In this document: one piece after another, positions 42,235 to 52,227 of the stretch
How positions within the stretch are numbered: the stretch's first letter is position 1
How the letters are laid out: every line of letters starts with the position of its first letter
Assembly (NCBI RefSeq): GCF_015477355.1
Contig: NZ_JADLRJ010000007.1
Coordinates: forward strand, 1 to 64,000
Source of the DNA: Nocardia blacklockiae
Lineage (GTDB): Bacteria > Actinomycetota > Actinomycetes > Mycobacteriales > Mycobacteriaceae
DNA: 64,000 nucleotides
Direction: 5' to 3'
Made by a program: the position numbers and the translations under genes
Notes under the pieces: model-generated
Databases searched by the model: none
Told to the model about the DNA's origin: nothing
What the model saw: only the letters and a program-made list of their open reading frames with translations

Positions 42235-43152
42235 TCAGTGGGCGGAAACCAGTGCGGCGGAGACCTTGTCGGCCGCGGCGGCGGTGGCGGTGCCCAGGTG
42301 GGCCAGCTGGGTGGCGGACAGGCGGGTGTCGGGGCAGGTGACGAGGGCCGCGATCACGTTGTCGCCCAGGCGGATCGGAGCGGCGACGGTGACGACCGCG
42401 TTCTCCTCGCCGAGCTCGTCGGGTAGGTAGTCGATGGTGATCAGGTCGGCGATCATGGCGCCGAGGCGGTTGCGCAGGGGGTCGGTGACGGGGGAGTTGC
42501 GCAGGGCGGCAAGGGCTTCGAGCATGGGGGCGGACTCGTCGGCGAGCCGCTCCACCGAGTAGCCGCGGGTGCGGACGGCCGCGAGGACGGCCTCGAGCCG
42601 GTCGCGATGGGCGGGGTCGGCGTGCGTGAGCCAGGCCGCGCGGTCGGAATCGCTTGCCCAGGCAACGAATTCGCGCGCCACCGGCGGGGCGAGCGGCAGG
42701 TGGCGGCCTGGGCGGATCCACGGCACCGACGGCGTGCCGACCACCTCGGTGATGACGATCGACTCGGTGTCGCGCTCGGCCAGGAACACCGGAATGCGCC
42801 GCCGGTCCGACAGATCCCGCATCGGCTCGGCCGCCAGCCGGCGCAGCGGGAAAGCCGCCTCGGCCCGCCGCGCCACGGTGCGGAAACCCATGCCCAGGCC
42901 GTAGTTGCCGTCCTCGTCGCGGGCGGCCCAGCCGTCGGCGGTCAGCTGAGCGAGCACCGCGTGCGCCGTGGCCCGCGACAGTCCGGTGTCGCGCACGATG
43001 CGCGCCAGCGACAGCCGGCCGGTGGGATGCCGCGACAGCAGGTCGAGCACCCGCACCACCCGGTGCGTGGGCGGGGAGGCGGCGGCCGCGGACCCGTTTT
43101 CTGAAACAGGTTCTTGACCGGCGCGGCCGGGTCGGCCTATCGTCGGTGTCAC
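42235..43152 (-). CDS. IclR-family regulator beside the sulfonation locus
   Basis: A 305-aa IclR regulator. The winged helix HTH is HRVVRVLDLLSRHPTGRLSLARIVRDTGLSRATAHAVLAQLTADGWAARDEDGNYGLG (about 27-85); the IclR effector domain follows with VFLAERDTESIVITEVVG and ending PDTRLSATQLAHLGTA. The start is GTG at 43152, 8 bases after a TATCGT box. A 14-bp perfect palindrome lies just upstream. Divergent from cysD, so it may control PAPS synthesis and sulfonation genes. Confidence 0.82.
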   Translation of the reverse strand: MTPTIGRPGRAGQEPVSENGSAAAASPPTHRVVRVLDLLSRHPTGRLSLARIVRDTGLSRATAHAVLAQLTADGWAARDEDGNYGLGMGFRTVARRAEAAFPLRRLAAEPMRDLSDRRRIPVFLAERDTESIVITEVVGTPSVPWIRPGRHLPLAPPVAREFVAWASDSDRAAWLTHADPAHRDRLEAVLAAVRTRGYSVERLADESAPMLEALAALRNSPVTDPLRNRLGAMIADLITIDYLPDELGEENAVVTVAAPIRLGDNVIAALVTCPDTRLSATQLAHLGTATAAAADKVSAALVSAH

Positions 43153-43160
43153 AATGTCGA

Positions 43161-43182
43161 ACGATAGCGTCGAATATTCGAC
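43161..43182. promoter_or_regulatory. IclR promoter box and palindrome GTCGAATATTCGAC
   Basis: On the minus strand TATCGT (43166-43161) lies 8 bases before GTG at 43152. GTCGAATATTCGAC (43169-43182) is a perfect 14-bp palindrome that overlaps the spacer of this promoter and lies 82 bases before cysD. Confidence 0.6.
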
Positions 43183-43263
43183 ACCGCAACCCGGCCGCGC
43201 AGTGCGTTCCGCCCCCGCGCGCCCGGTGTCGAATGTCCGGCGCGGTGAGTGGGTGAGCGTGTG

Positions 43264-44169
43264 ATGCGGACGGGATACGAGCTGTCGCATCTGGCGGCCC
43301 TGGAAGCCGAGTCGGTGCACATCTTCCGTGAGGTGGCGGCGACCTTCGAGCGGCCGGTGCTGCTGTTCTCCGGCGGCAAGGACTCCGCGGTGATGCTGGA
43401 ACTGGCGCGCAAGGCCTTCTGGCCCGCGCCGCTGCCGTTCCCGCTGCTGCACGTCGACACCGGGCACAACTTCGACGAGGTCGTCGAGTTCCGGGACCGG
43501 ACCGCGGCCCGGCTCGGGGCGCGGCTGCTGGTGGCTCGGGTGCAGGACGACATCGACGCCGGGCGCGTCACCGAGCGGCCGGGGGAGACCCGCAACCGCC
43601 TGCAGACCACGACGCTGCTGCGGGCGATCCGCGAGCACCGCTTCGACGCGGTGTTCGGCGGCGCGCGCCGCGACGAGGAGAAGGCGCGCGCCAAGGAGCG
43701 GGTCTTCAGCTTCCGCGACGAGTTCGGCGCCTGGGAGCCGCGCGCGCAGCGCCCGGAGATCTGGAACCTGTACAACGGCAGACACCGTGCGGGCGAACAC
43801 ATCCGGGTGTTCCCGCTGTCGAACTGGACCGAGCTCGACATCTGGGAGTACATCGACCGCGAGGCGGTGGAACTGCCGTCGCTGTACTACGCGCATCGCC
43901 GCACCGTGCTGGAGCGCGACGGAATGCTGTTGGCCGCCAACCGTTTCCTCACCCCGCGCGCAGGGGAGCGCACCTTCGAGGCCACGGTGCGTTTCCGCAC
44001 GGTCGGTGACGCCACCTGCACCGGCTGTGTCGAGAGCGAGGCCGCCGACCCGGCCGCGGTGATCGCCGAGACCGCCGTCAGCCGCCTGACCGAGCGCGGC
44101 GCGACCCGTGCCGACGACCGGATCTCCGAGTCCGGCATGGAAGACCGCAAGCGGGAGGGATACTTCTGA
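43264..44169 (+). CDS. cysD: Sulfate adenylyltransferase small subunit
   Basis: CysD forms adenosine 5'-phosphosulfate from sulfate and ATP together with the CysN GTPase. The 301-aa product has the PP-loop SGGKDS (36-41), [37 protein letters not shown] and the C-terminal [12 protein letters not shown] tail, all standard. The start chosen begins [10 protein letters not shown]; a GTG five codons earlier is possible. It overlaps cysN by one base (TGATG). Confidence 0.94.
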   Translation: MRTGYELSHLAALEAESVHIFREVAATFERPVLLFSGGKDSAVMLELARKAFWPAPLPFPLLHVDTGHNFDEVVEFRDRTAARLGARLLVARVQDDIDAGRVTERPGETRNRLQTTTLLRAIREHRFDAVFGGARRDEEKARAKERVFSFRDEFGAWEPRAQRPEIWNLYNGRHRAGEHIRVFPLSNWTELDIWEYIDREAVELPSLYYAHRRTVLERDGMLLAANRFLTPRAGERTFEATVRFRTVGDATCTGCVESEAADPAAVIAETAVSRLTERGATRADDRISESGMEDRKREGYF

Positions 44170-46049
44170 TGAGCCGCAACCTGCTACGCCTGGCCACCGC
44201 GGGCAGCGTCGACGACGGCAAGTCCACGCTGATCGGCCGGCTGCTCTACGACTCCAAGAGCCTGTTCACCGACCAGCTCGCCGCCATCGAGCGGGTGAGC
44301 GCGCAGCGCGGCGACGCCGCGACGGACCTGGCGCTGGTGACCGACGGGCTGCGCGCCGAGCGCGAACAGGGCATCACCATCGACGTCGCCTACCGCTACT
44401 TCGCCACGCCGCGAAGGAAATTCGTGATCGCCGACACCCCGGGGCACGTGCAGTACACCCGGAACATGGTGACCGGCGCCTCCACCGCCGACCTGGCGCT
44501 GATCCTGGTCGACGCGCGCAAGGGGGTGGTCGAGCAGACCCGGCGGCACGCGTTCCTGGCCAGTCTGCTCGGCGTGCCGCACCTGGTGGTGTGCGTCAAC
44601 AAGATGGACCTGGTGGACTGGTCGGCGGAGCGCTTCGACGAGATCCGCACGGAGTTCGCCGATTTCGCGGCCAAGCTGACCGTGGGCGACCTGAGTTTCG
44701 TCCCGGTGTCGGCGCTGCACGGCGACAATGTGGTGACGGCCTCGCCGCACACGCCCTGGCATGCCGGGCCGCCGCTGCTGCGCCACCTCGAGGAGGTGCA
44801 CATCGCCTCGGACCGCAACCTCATCGACGCGCGACTGCCGGTGCAGTACGTGATCCGGCCGGGCGCCGAAAACGCCGCGCCCGCACCGGATTCGGTGGAC
44901 GGTGTGCATCGCACCTACGCGGGCACCGTCGCGGGCGGCATCTTCAAACCCGGCGACGAGGTGGTGGTGCTGCCCTCCGGCCGCACCACGCGGGTCGACC
45001 GGATCTGGGGGCCGGGCGGCAGCAAGGTGGACGAGGCGTTCACCGGTATGGCGGTGTCGCTGACCCTCGACGACGACGTGGACGTGGGGCGCGGCGACAT
45101 GCTGGCCCGGCCGGGCAACCGCCCGCACCTCGCCCGCGACGTCGACGCCATGGTGTGCTGGTTCTCCGACGACACGGAGCTGCGGTCCGGCAGGGAGTAC
45201 GAGCTGCGCACCGCCGCGCAGACCAGCCGGGTCCGGGTCACCGAGCTCGACTACCGCCTGGACGTGAACACCCTGCACCGCGTGGCCGGTGTAGAACACT
45301 TGGCGCTCAACGACATCGCGCGTTTGACGCTGCGCAGCCGCCAGCCGCTGATGTTCGACAGCTACCGCGACAACCGGCGCACCGGCAGCTTCATCCTCGT
45401 CGACGAGGCGACCGATCAGACCGTCGCGGCGGGCATGATCCTGGCCCGCGACACCGGTCCCCGCACGGACACCGCGACGGCCGACGTGGTCTGGCACAGC
45501 TCGGCGGTGACCCGCGCCGAGCGCCCGCACACCGGCGGCACCGTCTGGCTCACCGGGCTGTCCGGCTCCGGAAAGTCCACCATCGCAGTGGAACTCGAAC
45601 GGCAGCTGGTGGCCGCGGGACGTCCGGCCTATCTGCTCGACGGCGACAATCTGCGGCACGGGCTGAACGCCGACCTCGGCTTCACCGACGCCGACCGGCG
45701 CGAGAACATTCGCCGGGTCGCCCAGGTCGCCGCGTTGTTCGCCGATGCCGGGGTGACCGCGATCGTCTCGGTGATCAGCCCGTTCGCGGCGCAGCGCAAG
45801 CTGGCCCGCGCCGTGCACGGCGACCGGGGGCTGCCGTTCCACGAGATCTTCGTCGACACACCCCTGGAAGTCTGCGAGAGCCGGGATCCCAAGGGCCTCT
45901 ACGCCCGCGCCCGCGCGGGTGAACTTCGCGACTTCACCGGCATCGACTCCCCGTACGAACGCCCGCAGCACGCCGACGTGGTCATCACCCCCGACCACGG
46001 CAACCCGGCCGACATCGCCGCGCTGATCCGCCGCGAGCTGCGGCTGTGA
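44169..46049 (+). CDS. cysNC: Bifunctional sulfate adenylyltransferase large subunit / APS kinase
   Basis: A 626-aa CysN-CysC fusion. CysN GTPase domain: GSVDDGKST (12-20), [12 protein letters not shown] (G3), [10 protein letters not shown] (G4), then beta-barrel domains. From about residue 450, APS kinase with P-loop GLSGSGKST (463-471), [15 protein letters not shown] and [11 protein letters not shown], ending with [17 protein letters not shown]. It makes APS and then PAPS, the sulfonate donor. In a cluster with a sulfotransferase the PAPS is likely used for sulfonation as well as assimilation. Confidence 0.95.
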   Translation: MSRNLLRLATAGSVDDGKSTLIGRLLYDSKSLFTDQLAAIERVSAQRGDAATDLALVTDGLRAEREQGITIDVAYRYFATPRRKFVIADTPGHVQYTRNMVTGASTADLALILVDARKGVVEQTRRHAFLASLLGVPHLVVCVNKMDLVDWSAERFDEIRTEFADFAAKLTVGDLSFVPVSALHGDNVVTASPHTPWHAGPPLLRHLEEVHIASDRNLIDARLPVQYVIRPGAENAAPAPDSVDGVHRTYAGTVAGGIFKPGDEVVVLPSGRTTRVDRIWGPGGSKVDEAFTGMAVSLTLDDDVDVGRGDMLARPGNRPHLARDVDAMVCWFSDDTELRSGREYELRTAAQTSRVRVTELDYRLDVNTLHRVAGVEHLALNDIARLTLRSRQPLMFDSYRDNRRTGSFILVDEATDQTVAAGMILARDTGPRTDTATADVVWHSSAVTRAERPHTGGTVWLTGLSGSGKSTIAVELERQLVAAGRPAYLLDGDNLRHGLNADLGFTDADRRENIRRVAQVAALFADAGVTAIVSVISPFAAQRKLARAVHGDRGLPFHEIFVDTPLEVCESRDPKGLYARARAGELRDFTGIDSPYERPQHADVVITPDHGNPADIAALIRRELRL

Positions 46050-46091
46050 CCGCGCCGCACGCCCTTTCCCGCACCGACGACTAGGAACCAG

Positions 46092-47291
46092 ATGTCTCAA
46101 CCATCCACCGAGCCCGCCGCGGACCTGACCGAACCGCTGCGCGCGGCCGTCGCCGAGGCCGAGAAGCTGATCGCGACAGCGGAATTCATCCGCGACGAGC
46201 GCGACCTGGCCGAGGGCTACGACTATCTCGCGGGCAGTATCCAAGCCGTGCTGCACCTCTCGCGCGCGCACGGCACCGGGCACCCGTACTTCGTCACGTC
46301 CACGGGCCCGTATACCAAGATGGGCCTGGACAATCCGGACACGCTCTACTACCACGCGAACGTCGAACCCGGCGCGGAGTATCTGCTCACCGGAACGCGC
46401 GGCACCACCGTCGACCTGAGTTTCCAAGTCCTCAAGGGTGATTACAGCGCCACCGACGTCCCCAACGGCGACGACGCCTTCGACGACCGCCGCCTCGACA
46501 TCGCCGACGACGGCAGCTATCAGCTGAGATTCGGCCCGCCCCGGGAGAATCCGGGGCCGAACTACTTCGTCCTCGGCGAGGGCGCGTCCACGCTGGCCGT
46601 GCGCGAGGTGTACGGCGACTGGAATGCCGAGCGGCGGGGCACGATTCGCATCGAGCGCCTGGACTCCGTCGGCACCGCGCCCGCCGCGCCGACGGTCGAC
46701 CAGCTGCGCAAGCGCTACCGCGCGGCCGGGCGGATGCTGTTGCAGCGCATCCACACCTGGTTCAACTTCCCGAAGCGGTTCTACCTGGATCTGCCGGTGA
46801 ACACGCTCACCGAACCCCGGCTCACCCCGGGCGGCCTGAGCACGCAGTACTCCTCGGTCGGCCACTTCGATCTCGACGACGAGCAGGCGCTGGTCATCAC
46901 CGTGCCGAAATCCGAAGTGCCCTACCAGGGTTTCCAGCTGGGCAGCCGCTGGTACATCTCGCTGGACTACGTCAACCACCAGACCAGCCTCAACAGCGCG
47001 CAGGCCCAGGTCGACCCGGACGGCATGATCCGGATGGTGGTCTCGAAGCGTGATCCGGGGATCGCCAACTGGATCGAGACCACCGGCTGCACCCGGGGCA
47101 TCCTGCAGTTCCGCTGGCAGCGCGCGGACCGCCCGCTGACCGCCGCCGACGGCCCGAGCATCGAGCTGGTGCCGTTCGAGAAGGTGCGGGACCTGTTGCC
47201 GCACTACGAGTTCAACGCCGTCGACGAGGCCGGCTGGCAGGAGCGCATCGCCGCGCGCCAGCGCGGTTTCGCACAACGGATGCTGGGATGA
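46092..47291 (+). CDS. DUF1214-domain protein
   Basis: A 399-aa protein with the DUF1214 hallmark MGLDNPDTLYYHANVEPGAEYLLTG near residue 75-100 and a second beta-rich block near the C-terminus. No signal peptide. DUF1214/1254 proteins have no settled role. It lies 42 bases after cysNC and 7 before an SDR gene, all in one direction, and so belongs to the operon. In actinobacteria this protein is often beside SDRs and sulfotransferases (recollection). Confidence 0.78.
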   Translation: MSQPSTEPAADLTEPLRAAVAEAEKLIATAEFIRDERDLAEGYDYLAGSIQAVLHLSRAHGTGHPYFVTSTGPYTKMGLDNPDTLYYHANVEPGAEYLLTGTRGTTVDLSFQVLKGDYSATDVPNGDDAFDDRRLDIADDGSYQLRFGPPRENPGPNYFVLGEGASTLAVREVYGDWNAERRGTIRIERLDSVGTAPAAPTVDQLRKRYRAAGRMLLQRIHTWFNFPKRFYLDLPVNTLTEPRLTPGGLSTQYSSVGHFDLDDEQALVITVPKSEVPYQGFQLGSRWYISLDYVNHQTSLNSAQAQVDPDGMIRMVVSKRDPGIANWIETTGCTRGILQFRWQRADRPLTAADGPSIELVPFEKVRDLLPHYEFNAVDEAGWQERIAARQRGFAQRMLG

Positions 47292-47298
47292 GAGAGGA

Positions 47299-48090
47299 AT
47301 GTCGATGAGCACCGCACTACTGACCGACAAGGTCGTCGTCGTCAGCGGCGTAGGCCCCGGACTGGGCCGATCGATCTGCACCGAGGCCGCCGCGGCCGGT
47401 GCGAAGGTGGTACTGGCCGCGCGCACCGAGTCGCGGCTGAAGGAGGTCGCCGCCGAGATCGAGGCGGCCGGCGGCGAAACGCTGTGCGTGCCCACCGATA
47501 TCACCGACGACGACGCGGTGGCGACCCTGGTCCAGCGCACCCTCGACACCTTCGGCAAGGTCGACGCCTTGGTCAACAACGCGTTCGCGGTGCCGTCGAT
47601 GAAACCGCTGGCGCGCACCGACTTCCAGCAGATCCGCGACAGCCTGGACCTCACGGTGCTGGGCGGGTTGCGTATGACCCAGGCGTTCACCGAGCCGCTG
47701 GCGCAGACGAACGGGGCGGTCGTGATGATCAACTCCGCGGTGCTGCGGCACTCCGAACCCCGGTACGGCAGTTACAAGATGGCGAAGTCGGCGTTGCTCG
47801 CGATGTCGCAAACGCTGGCCAGTGAGCTGGGCAAGCAGGGCATCCGGGTCAACAGCGTGGCGCCGGGCTACATCTGGAGCGACCAGCTGAAGTGGTATTT
47901 CGGCGAGGTGGCGAAGAAGTACGGCATCACCGCCGAGCAGGTCTACCAGCAGACCGCGGACCGCTCGGATCTGAAGCGCCTGCCCGAACCCGACGAGATC
48001 GCCCGCGCCGTGGTGTTTCTCGCCTCGGACTGGTCCAGTGCGATCACCGGCCAGACCCTCGACGTCAACTGCGGCGAGTACCACGCCTGA
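47299..48090 (+). CDS. Short-chain dehydrogenase/reductase
   Basis: A 263-aa classical SDR: VVVVSGVGPGLGRS (cofactor loop), DITDDDAV, ALVNNAF (in place of NNAG), active-site Tyr/Lys in GSYKMAKSALLAM and VNSVAPGYIW. Likely NAD(P)-dependent oxidation or reduction of a hydroxyl. Position between DUF1214 and sulfotransferase genes in a tight operon suggests the hydroxyl it makes or removes is on the sulfonation substrate (inference). AGAGGAATG region supplies the ribosome site. Confidence 0.88.
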   Translation: MSMSTALLTDKVVVVSGVGPGLGRSICTEAAAAGAKVVLAARTESRLKEVAAEIEAAGGETLCVPTDITDDDAVATLVQRTLDTFGKVDALVNNAFAVPSMKPLARTDFQQIRDSLDLTVLGGLRMTQAFTEPLAQTNGAVVMINSAVLRHSEPRYGSYKMAKSALLAMSQTLASELGKQGIRVNSVAPGYIWSDQLKWYFGEVAKKYGITAEQVYQQTADRSDLKRLPEPDEIARAVVFLASDWSSAITGQTLDVNCGEYHA

Positions 48091-48114
48091 GCCCGCGACC
48101 CTAGGAACCCTTTT

Positions 48115-49251
48115 ATGACCACCCGCACCGACGTGGGCACCGTCGAGGATCTGCACGCCTCGGCGACCAAGGCCTGCGGTCTCACCGATTTCGGCTCCGA
48201 CGACTACCGCGAGGCGCTCGGCATCCTGCTCGAGTCCTATCAGCGCGACGCCGACCTCACCGAACTCGGCAGCAAGATGAACCGCTACTTCCTGCGCGGG
48301 GCCCTGGTGGCCCGCGCGCTGAGCGAGGCCTCGTGGAAAGCCAACCCCCGATACGCCGAAACACCCATCACCAGGCCGATTTTCGTGACCGGCCTGCCCC
48401 GCACGGGCACCACCGCGCTGCACCGCCTGCTCGCCGCCGACCCCCGGCACCAGGCGCTGGAGATGTGGCTGGCGGAATTCCCGCAGCCGCGCCCGCCCCG
48501 CGACACCTGGGCCGACAATCCCGTGTACAAGCAACTCGACGCCGGGTTCGCCCAGCATCACGTCGAGAACCCGGAATTCATGGGCCTGCACTACATGACC
48601 GCCGCGGAGGTGGAGGAGTGCTGGCAGCTGCTGCGGCAGACCGTGAAATCGGTGTCCTACGAGTGCCTGGCCTACCTGCCCACCTATTCGCAGTGGCTGA
48701 GCAAGCAGGACTGGACCGACGCCTACGTCCGGCATCGAAAGAACCTGCAGCTCATCGGGCTCGGTGACGAACGCCGCTGGATCCTGAAGAACCCCAGCCA
48801 CCTGTTCGCCCTGGACGCGCTGCTGGCCGTCTACCCGGACGCGCTGGTGATCCAGACCCATCGCGACCCGGCGACGGTGCTCGCCTCGGTGTGCAGCCTG
48901 TCCGACCACGCCGCGCGCGGCTGGTCGAACACCTTCACCGGCAGCCGCATCGGGGAGACCCAGCTCGAGCTGTGGTCGCGGGGCCTGCACGAGTTCACCG
49001 CGGCCCGAAAGCGTTACGACCGAGCGCAATTCGTCGACGTCGACTTCGCCGACCTGCGCGCGGATCCGCTCGGCACGGTCGAGTCGATCTACCGGACCTT
49101 CGGCATCGAATTCACCGACGCGGCGCGCGCGGCGATGACCGCCCTGGACGAGGAGAGCCGGACCGGCGACCGCAAACCGGCACACCGATATTCGCTCGAG
49201 GACTACGGCCTGAGCGCAAGCCAGGTAAACGAGTATTTCCGAACGTCCTGA
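48115..49251 (+). CDS. PAPS-dependent sulfotransferase
   Basis: A 378-aa sulfotransferase of the Sulfotransfer_3 type common in mycobacteria. The 5'-phosphosulfate loop is TGLPRTGTTALH (about 91-103) and the 3'-phosphate region is QTHRDPATVLASVCSL (about 247). A catalytic His is probably among GFAQHHVENPEF. It should move sulfonate from PAPS to a hydroxyl acceptor (sterol, glycolipid or other lipid; the acceptor is unknown). It is last in the cysD-cysNC-DUF1214-SDR-sulfotransferase run, 24 bases after the SDR. Confidence 0.87.
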   Translation: MTTRTDVGTVEDLHASATKACGLTDFGSDDYREALGILLESYQRDADLTELGSKMNRYFLRGALVARALSEASWKANPRYAETPITRPIFVTGLPRTGTTALHRLLAADPRHQALEMWLAEFPQPRPPRDTWADNPVYKQLDAGFAQHHVENPEFMGLHYMTAAEVEECWQLLRQTVKSVSYECLAYLPTYSQWLSKQDWTDAYVRHRKNLQLIGLGDERRWILKNPSHLFALDALLAVYPDALVIQTHRDPATVLASVCSLSDHAARGWSNTFTGSRIGETQLELWSRGLHEFTAARKRYDRAQFVDVDFADLRADPLGTVESIYRTFGIEFTDAARAAMTALDEESRTGDRKPAHRYSLEDYGLSASQVNEYFRTS

Positions 49252-49308
49252 GCATTTCGCGACCGCGGGCCGCCAGGGTTTGCCGCCACCCGGGCCGCCC
49301 GCGGTGAG

Positions 49309-50646
49309 CTACTCCAGCTCGACTCCCTTGGTTTCCGGGAGCAGCGCCGTGGACACCAAGCTGACCGCCACGAACAACGCCATCATCAGGCCGACCGCCC
49401 AGCCGCCGAAGGTCGCCACCAGCCCGCCCGCGACCAGCGGCGGCACCGCGCCGCCGACGATCCCGGCGAGATTGAAGGCCAGGCCCGCGCCGGTGTAGCG
49501 GTACCGCGTCGCGAATATCTCGGGAATGAACGACGAGATGGGGCCGTAGAAGAGGCCGAAGATGCAGAAGGTCACGCCGATGGCCACCGCGAACAGCAGC
49601 CCAGAACCGGTGTCGATCAGCGGGATCACCGCGAACGCCCACGGCACGGTCAGCGCGAAACCGATCAGCATGAGACGGCGGCGGCCGTAGGTGTCGCACA
49701 GGCTCGCGGACACGGCGGTGAAGGCCATCAGCGACACACCGCTGAGCACGCCGGTCGCAAGGATCAGATTGCGGCTGTGGCCGACCTCGTTGCTGGCGTA
49801 GCTCATCAGATACGTGCCGCCCATGAAACTCATGGTGAACACGCCGACCATGCAGCCGGAGGCGAGCACGATCTGGCGCGTCTGCGCGCGGAAGAGGTCG
49901 GAGATGGGCGCCCTGGCGACGCTGCGTTCCCGCTTCTCCTGCGCGAAGACCGGCGTCTCGGCGATATTGAGCCGCACGTAGAGCGCGATGGCGACCAGCA
50001 CGGCGCTGAACAGGAACGGCAGCCGCCAGCCCCACTGCATGAACACCGCGCTCTTCTCGCCGATAGTCGCGTTGACCGCGAGAAACACCAGACCGTTCAT
50101 CGCCATGCCGGCGCCCACGCCGAGCTGGGTGAACATGCCGTACTTCCCGCGCTTCCCCGTCGGCGCGTACTCCGCGCTCAGCAGCGCCGATCCGGCCCAC
50201 TCGCCGCCGACGGCGAAACCTTGCAGCACCCGCATCGACAGCAGGATGATCGGGGCCGCGACGCCGATGCTCGCGGCGCTGGGGACCAGGCCGACCGCCA
50301 CCGTGGACAGGCCCATGATCAGCAGGGTCGCGACCAGAGTCTTCTTGCGGCCCAACCGATCTCCGAAGTGTCCGAAGACGGCCGCGCCCGCCGGACGGGA
50401 GAGGAACGCCACCGCGAAGGTGGCCAGCGAGGAGATCGTGGCCATCGTCGGGCCCATGTTCGGGAAGAACACGTGCGGGAAGACGAGGGCGGCGGCCGTG
50501 CCGTAGATGTAGAAGTCGTAGTACTCGATCGCCGTGCCGACGAAGCTGGCGAAGGCGACCCGCTTCATCGGGACCGGTTGCGTCGCGGTCGCCTGGGCGG
50601 GCGGGTGCTCGAGGTGCACCTGGTCCGGCGCGATGTCGTAGGTCAT
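49309..50646 (-). CDS. MHS-family MFS transporter
   Basis: A 445-aa 12-helix transporter of the metabolite:H+ symporter family. Seen: the FVGTAIEYYDFYIYGTAAALVFP first helix, the loop GHFGDRLGRKKTL between helices 2 and 3, RVLQGFAVGGEWAGSALLSAEYAP, and the second-half GRRRLMLIGFAL. MHS proteins import or export shikimate, citrate, proline-betaine and similar organic acids. It is convergent with the sulfotransferase (57-base gap), so it could be part of the locus but is on the other strand. AAGGAG precedes ATG. Confidence 0.9.
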   Translation of the reverse strand: MTYDIAPDQVHLEHPPAQATATQPVPMKRVAFASFVGTAIEYYDFYIYGTAAALVFPHVFFPNMGPTMATISSLATFAVAFLSRPAGAAVFGHFGDRLGRKKTLVATLLIMGLSTVAVGLVPSAASIGVAAPIILLSMRVLQGFAVGGEWAGSALLSAEYAPTGKRGKYGMFTQLGVGAGMAMNGLVFLAVNATIGEKSAVFMQWGWRLPFLFSAVLVAIALYVRLNIAETPVFAQEKRERSVARAPISDLFRAQTRQIVLASGCMVGVFTMSFMGGTYLMSYASNEVGHSRNLILATGVLSGVSLMAFTAVSASLCDTYGRRRLMLIGFALTVPWAFAVIPLIDTGSGLLFAVAIGVTFCIFGLFYGPISSFIPEIFATRYRYTGAGLAFNLAGIVGGAVPPLVAGGLVATFGGWAVGLMMALFVAVSLVSTALLPETKGVELE

Positions 50647-50769
50647 GTGTCCTCATCTCCTTCGGCCCGCGGCCGTCCACGGCACTCAGTCTGCGGCGGC
50701 GGCTGTGACGCGCACCACCACGAGTCGGAGGAAGCTCGCGGCGCGGTTTCCTACATTCCGTGGAATCGT

Positions 50770-51993
50770 TCAGTCCGCCGGCCGGTCGACGAGATCGAGC
50801 AGGCGCACGCCGAGGTGCAGCAGCAGCCGGTCGCGACCGTCGTCGAGGTCCAGTCCGGTGATGCTGCGGATGCGGTCCAGGCGGTAGTACAGCGAGGTCC
50901 GGTGCATGTGCAGCGCGGTCGCGGTGCGGGCGATCGAGCCGCCGTGGTCGAGGAAGCTGCGCAGCGTGTCGAGCAGTTTCCCGCTGCCGTCGCGAGCGAG
51001 GAGTTCGCGCACCGGGGCGGGGATCGTCGACCAGGTGAGGGCGCGGTCGGGAATCTCGAGCAGCACGGCGTGGGCGCCGAGGTCGTCCCAGTGCGCGATG
51101 CCGTCGGGGGAGCCGAGTCCGCGCAGCGCGGCGCGGACGGCGATGTCGGCGCGCCGCCGCGCCTGCCAGGCCTGGTCGAGGTGGCCCTCGACGGTGCCGA
51201 GGCCGATCGCGGGATTGCTGTCCGGGCCGAGTAGCCGGTGCAGTTCGGCTCGGATGTGCTCGGCTTGCACGCGCAGGTCGGACGGCGGGCGGTCGCGGAA
51301 CTGGAGCAGGGTGGCGCGGGTGCCGTCGATGACGAAGTCGGACAGGACGGCTCGCGCGCGGGCGGGCCCGTCGAGCGCGGTGGGCAAGGCGATATCGATG
51401 GGGGTGTCGGCGGCGGCGGGCGTGCCGATGTGCACGGTCGTGACCGCGGCGGTTCCGGTCCGGCGGGCGTCGTGTTCGACCTGGAGCGTCGCGAGTGCCG
51501 CCCGCCGCGCCGCGCCGTCCTCGCCGAGCAGATCGCGCAGCGCGGCGCGGCGTTCGAGCCGGCGCGGGTCGGCGGCGAGGGAGTCGGCGTACAGCTGGGC
51601 GGCGATGTCGCGGCTCGTCTTATCGATGTGCTCGATCTCGGCGGGCGTGAGCGAGCCGTCGGCGTCCATCACCATCAGGAAACCGAGCAGCCAGCCCGGA
51701 CCGTACAGCGGCACACACAGCCGCGAGTGCAGGCCGAGTTCGGCGCTGGCGCGGACCACGTGCGGGCCGTGCCAGCGTGCCGCGCCCTGCGCCAGGATGA
51801 AACGGCCGACCTCGGGGCCGGCGTCGTGCTGCAGGATCGCGCGGATCCGCACCGGATCCTCGTCGCCGAAGTGGCGGCTGGTGTAGATCATCCGCACGGC
51901 GGGATCGTCGATGACCACCGACCGCCCGAGCTGGTCCGCCAGGGTGTCGACCATGTGCTGGACGTGCCTGCCGACCGAGAGTGGACCTGTCAT
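50770..51993 (-). CDS. PucR/CdaR-family regulator
   Basis: A 407-aa regulator with a GAF-like N-terminal half (RSVVIDDPAVRMIYTSR...PLYGPGWLLGFLMVMD), a GGDEF-like CdaR middle (GIGLGTVEGHLDQAWQARRRADIAVRAA) and the C-terminal PucR helix-turn-helix LLDTLRSFLDHGGSIARTATALHMHRTSLYYRLDRIRSITG. It is divergent from an SDR gene, its likely target. AAGGGC precedes ATG at 51993; upstream in-frame extensions are shadows. Confidence 0.9.
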   Translation of the reverse strand: MTGPLSVGRHVQHMVDTLADQLGRSVVIDDPAVRMIYTSRHFGDEDPVRIRAILQHDAGPEVGRFILAQGAARWHGPHVVRASAELGLHSRLCVPLYGPGWLLGFLMVMDADGSLTPAEIEHIDKTSRDIAAQLYADSLAADPRRLERRAALRDLLGEDGAARRAALATLQVEHDARRTGTAAVTTVHIGTPAAADTPIDIALPTALDGPARARAVLSDFVIDGTRATLLQFRDRPPSDLRVQAEHIRAELHRLLGPDSNPAIGLGTVEGHLDQAWQARRRADIAVRAALRGLGSPDGIAHWDDLGAHAVLLEIPDRALTWSTIPAPVRELLARDGSGKLLDTLRSFLDHGGSIARTATALHMHRTSLYYRLDRIRSITGLDLDDGRDRLLLHLGVRLLDLVDRPAD

Positions 51994-52227
51994 GCTGCCC
52001 TTCTTCCAGCGTTTTTCTACAGAACGTCGAGTCGGCTGGTCAAGCTTGCGACGTCGCGCGGTGTTGTGCGGGGCGCGGCGATTCGATACTCGGGTTCGGT
52101 AGCTCGCGCATCGGTGGCGGTCTCGGTCGCCGGGGCCGCACGCACCGGCCGGCAGCTGGTTCGAGGGCTTCCGATGCCACGCGGTCCGGTGGCCGTCACG
52201 TTCGATCATCGAGGAGCGGGAAGACCT

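Noticed and set aside
44184-47732. 1182-aa antisense open frame over cysNC and the DUF1214 gene
   Set aside because: Pure shadow: third-position GC bias of the real genes keeps the opposite frame open. The plus-strand products match known families end to end.
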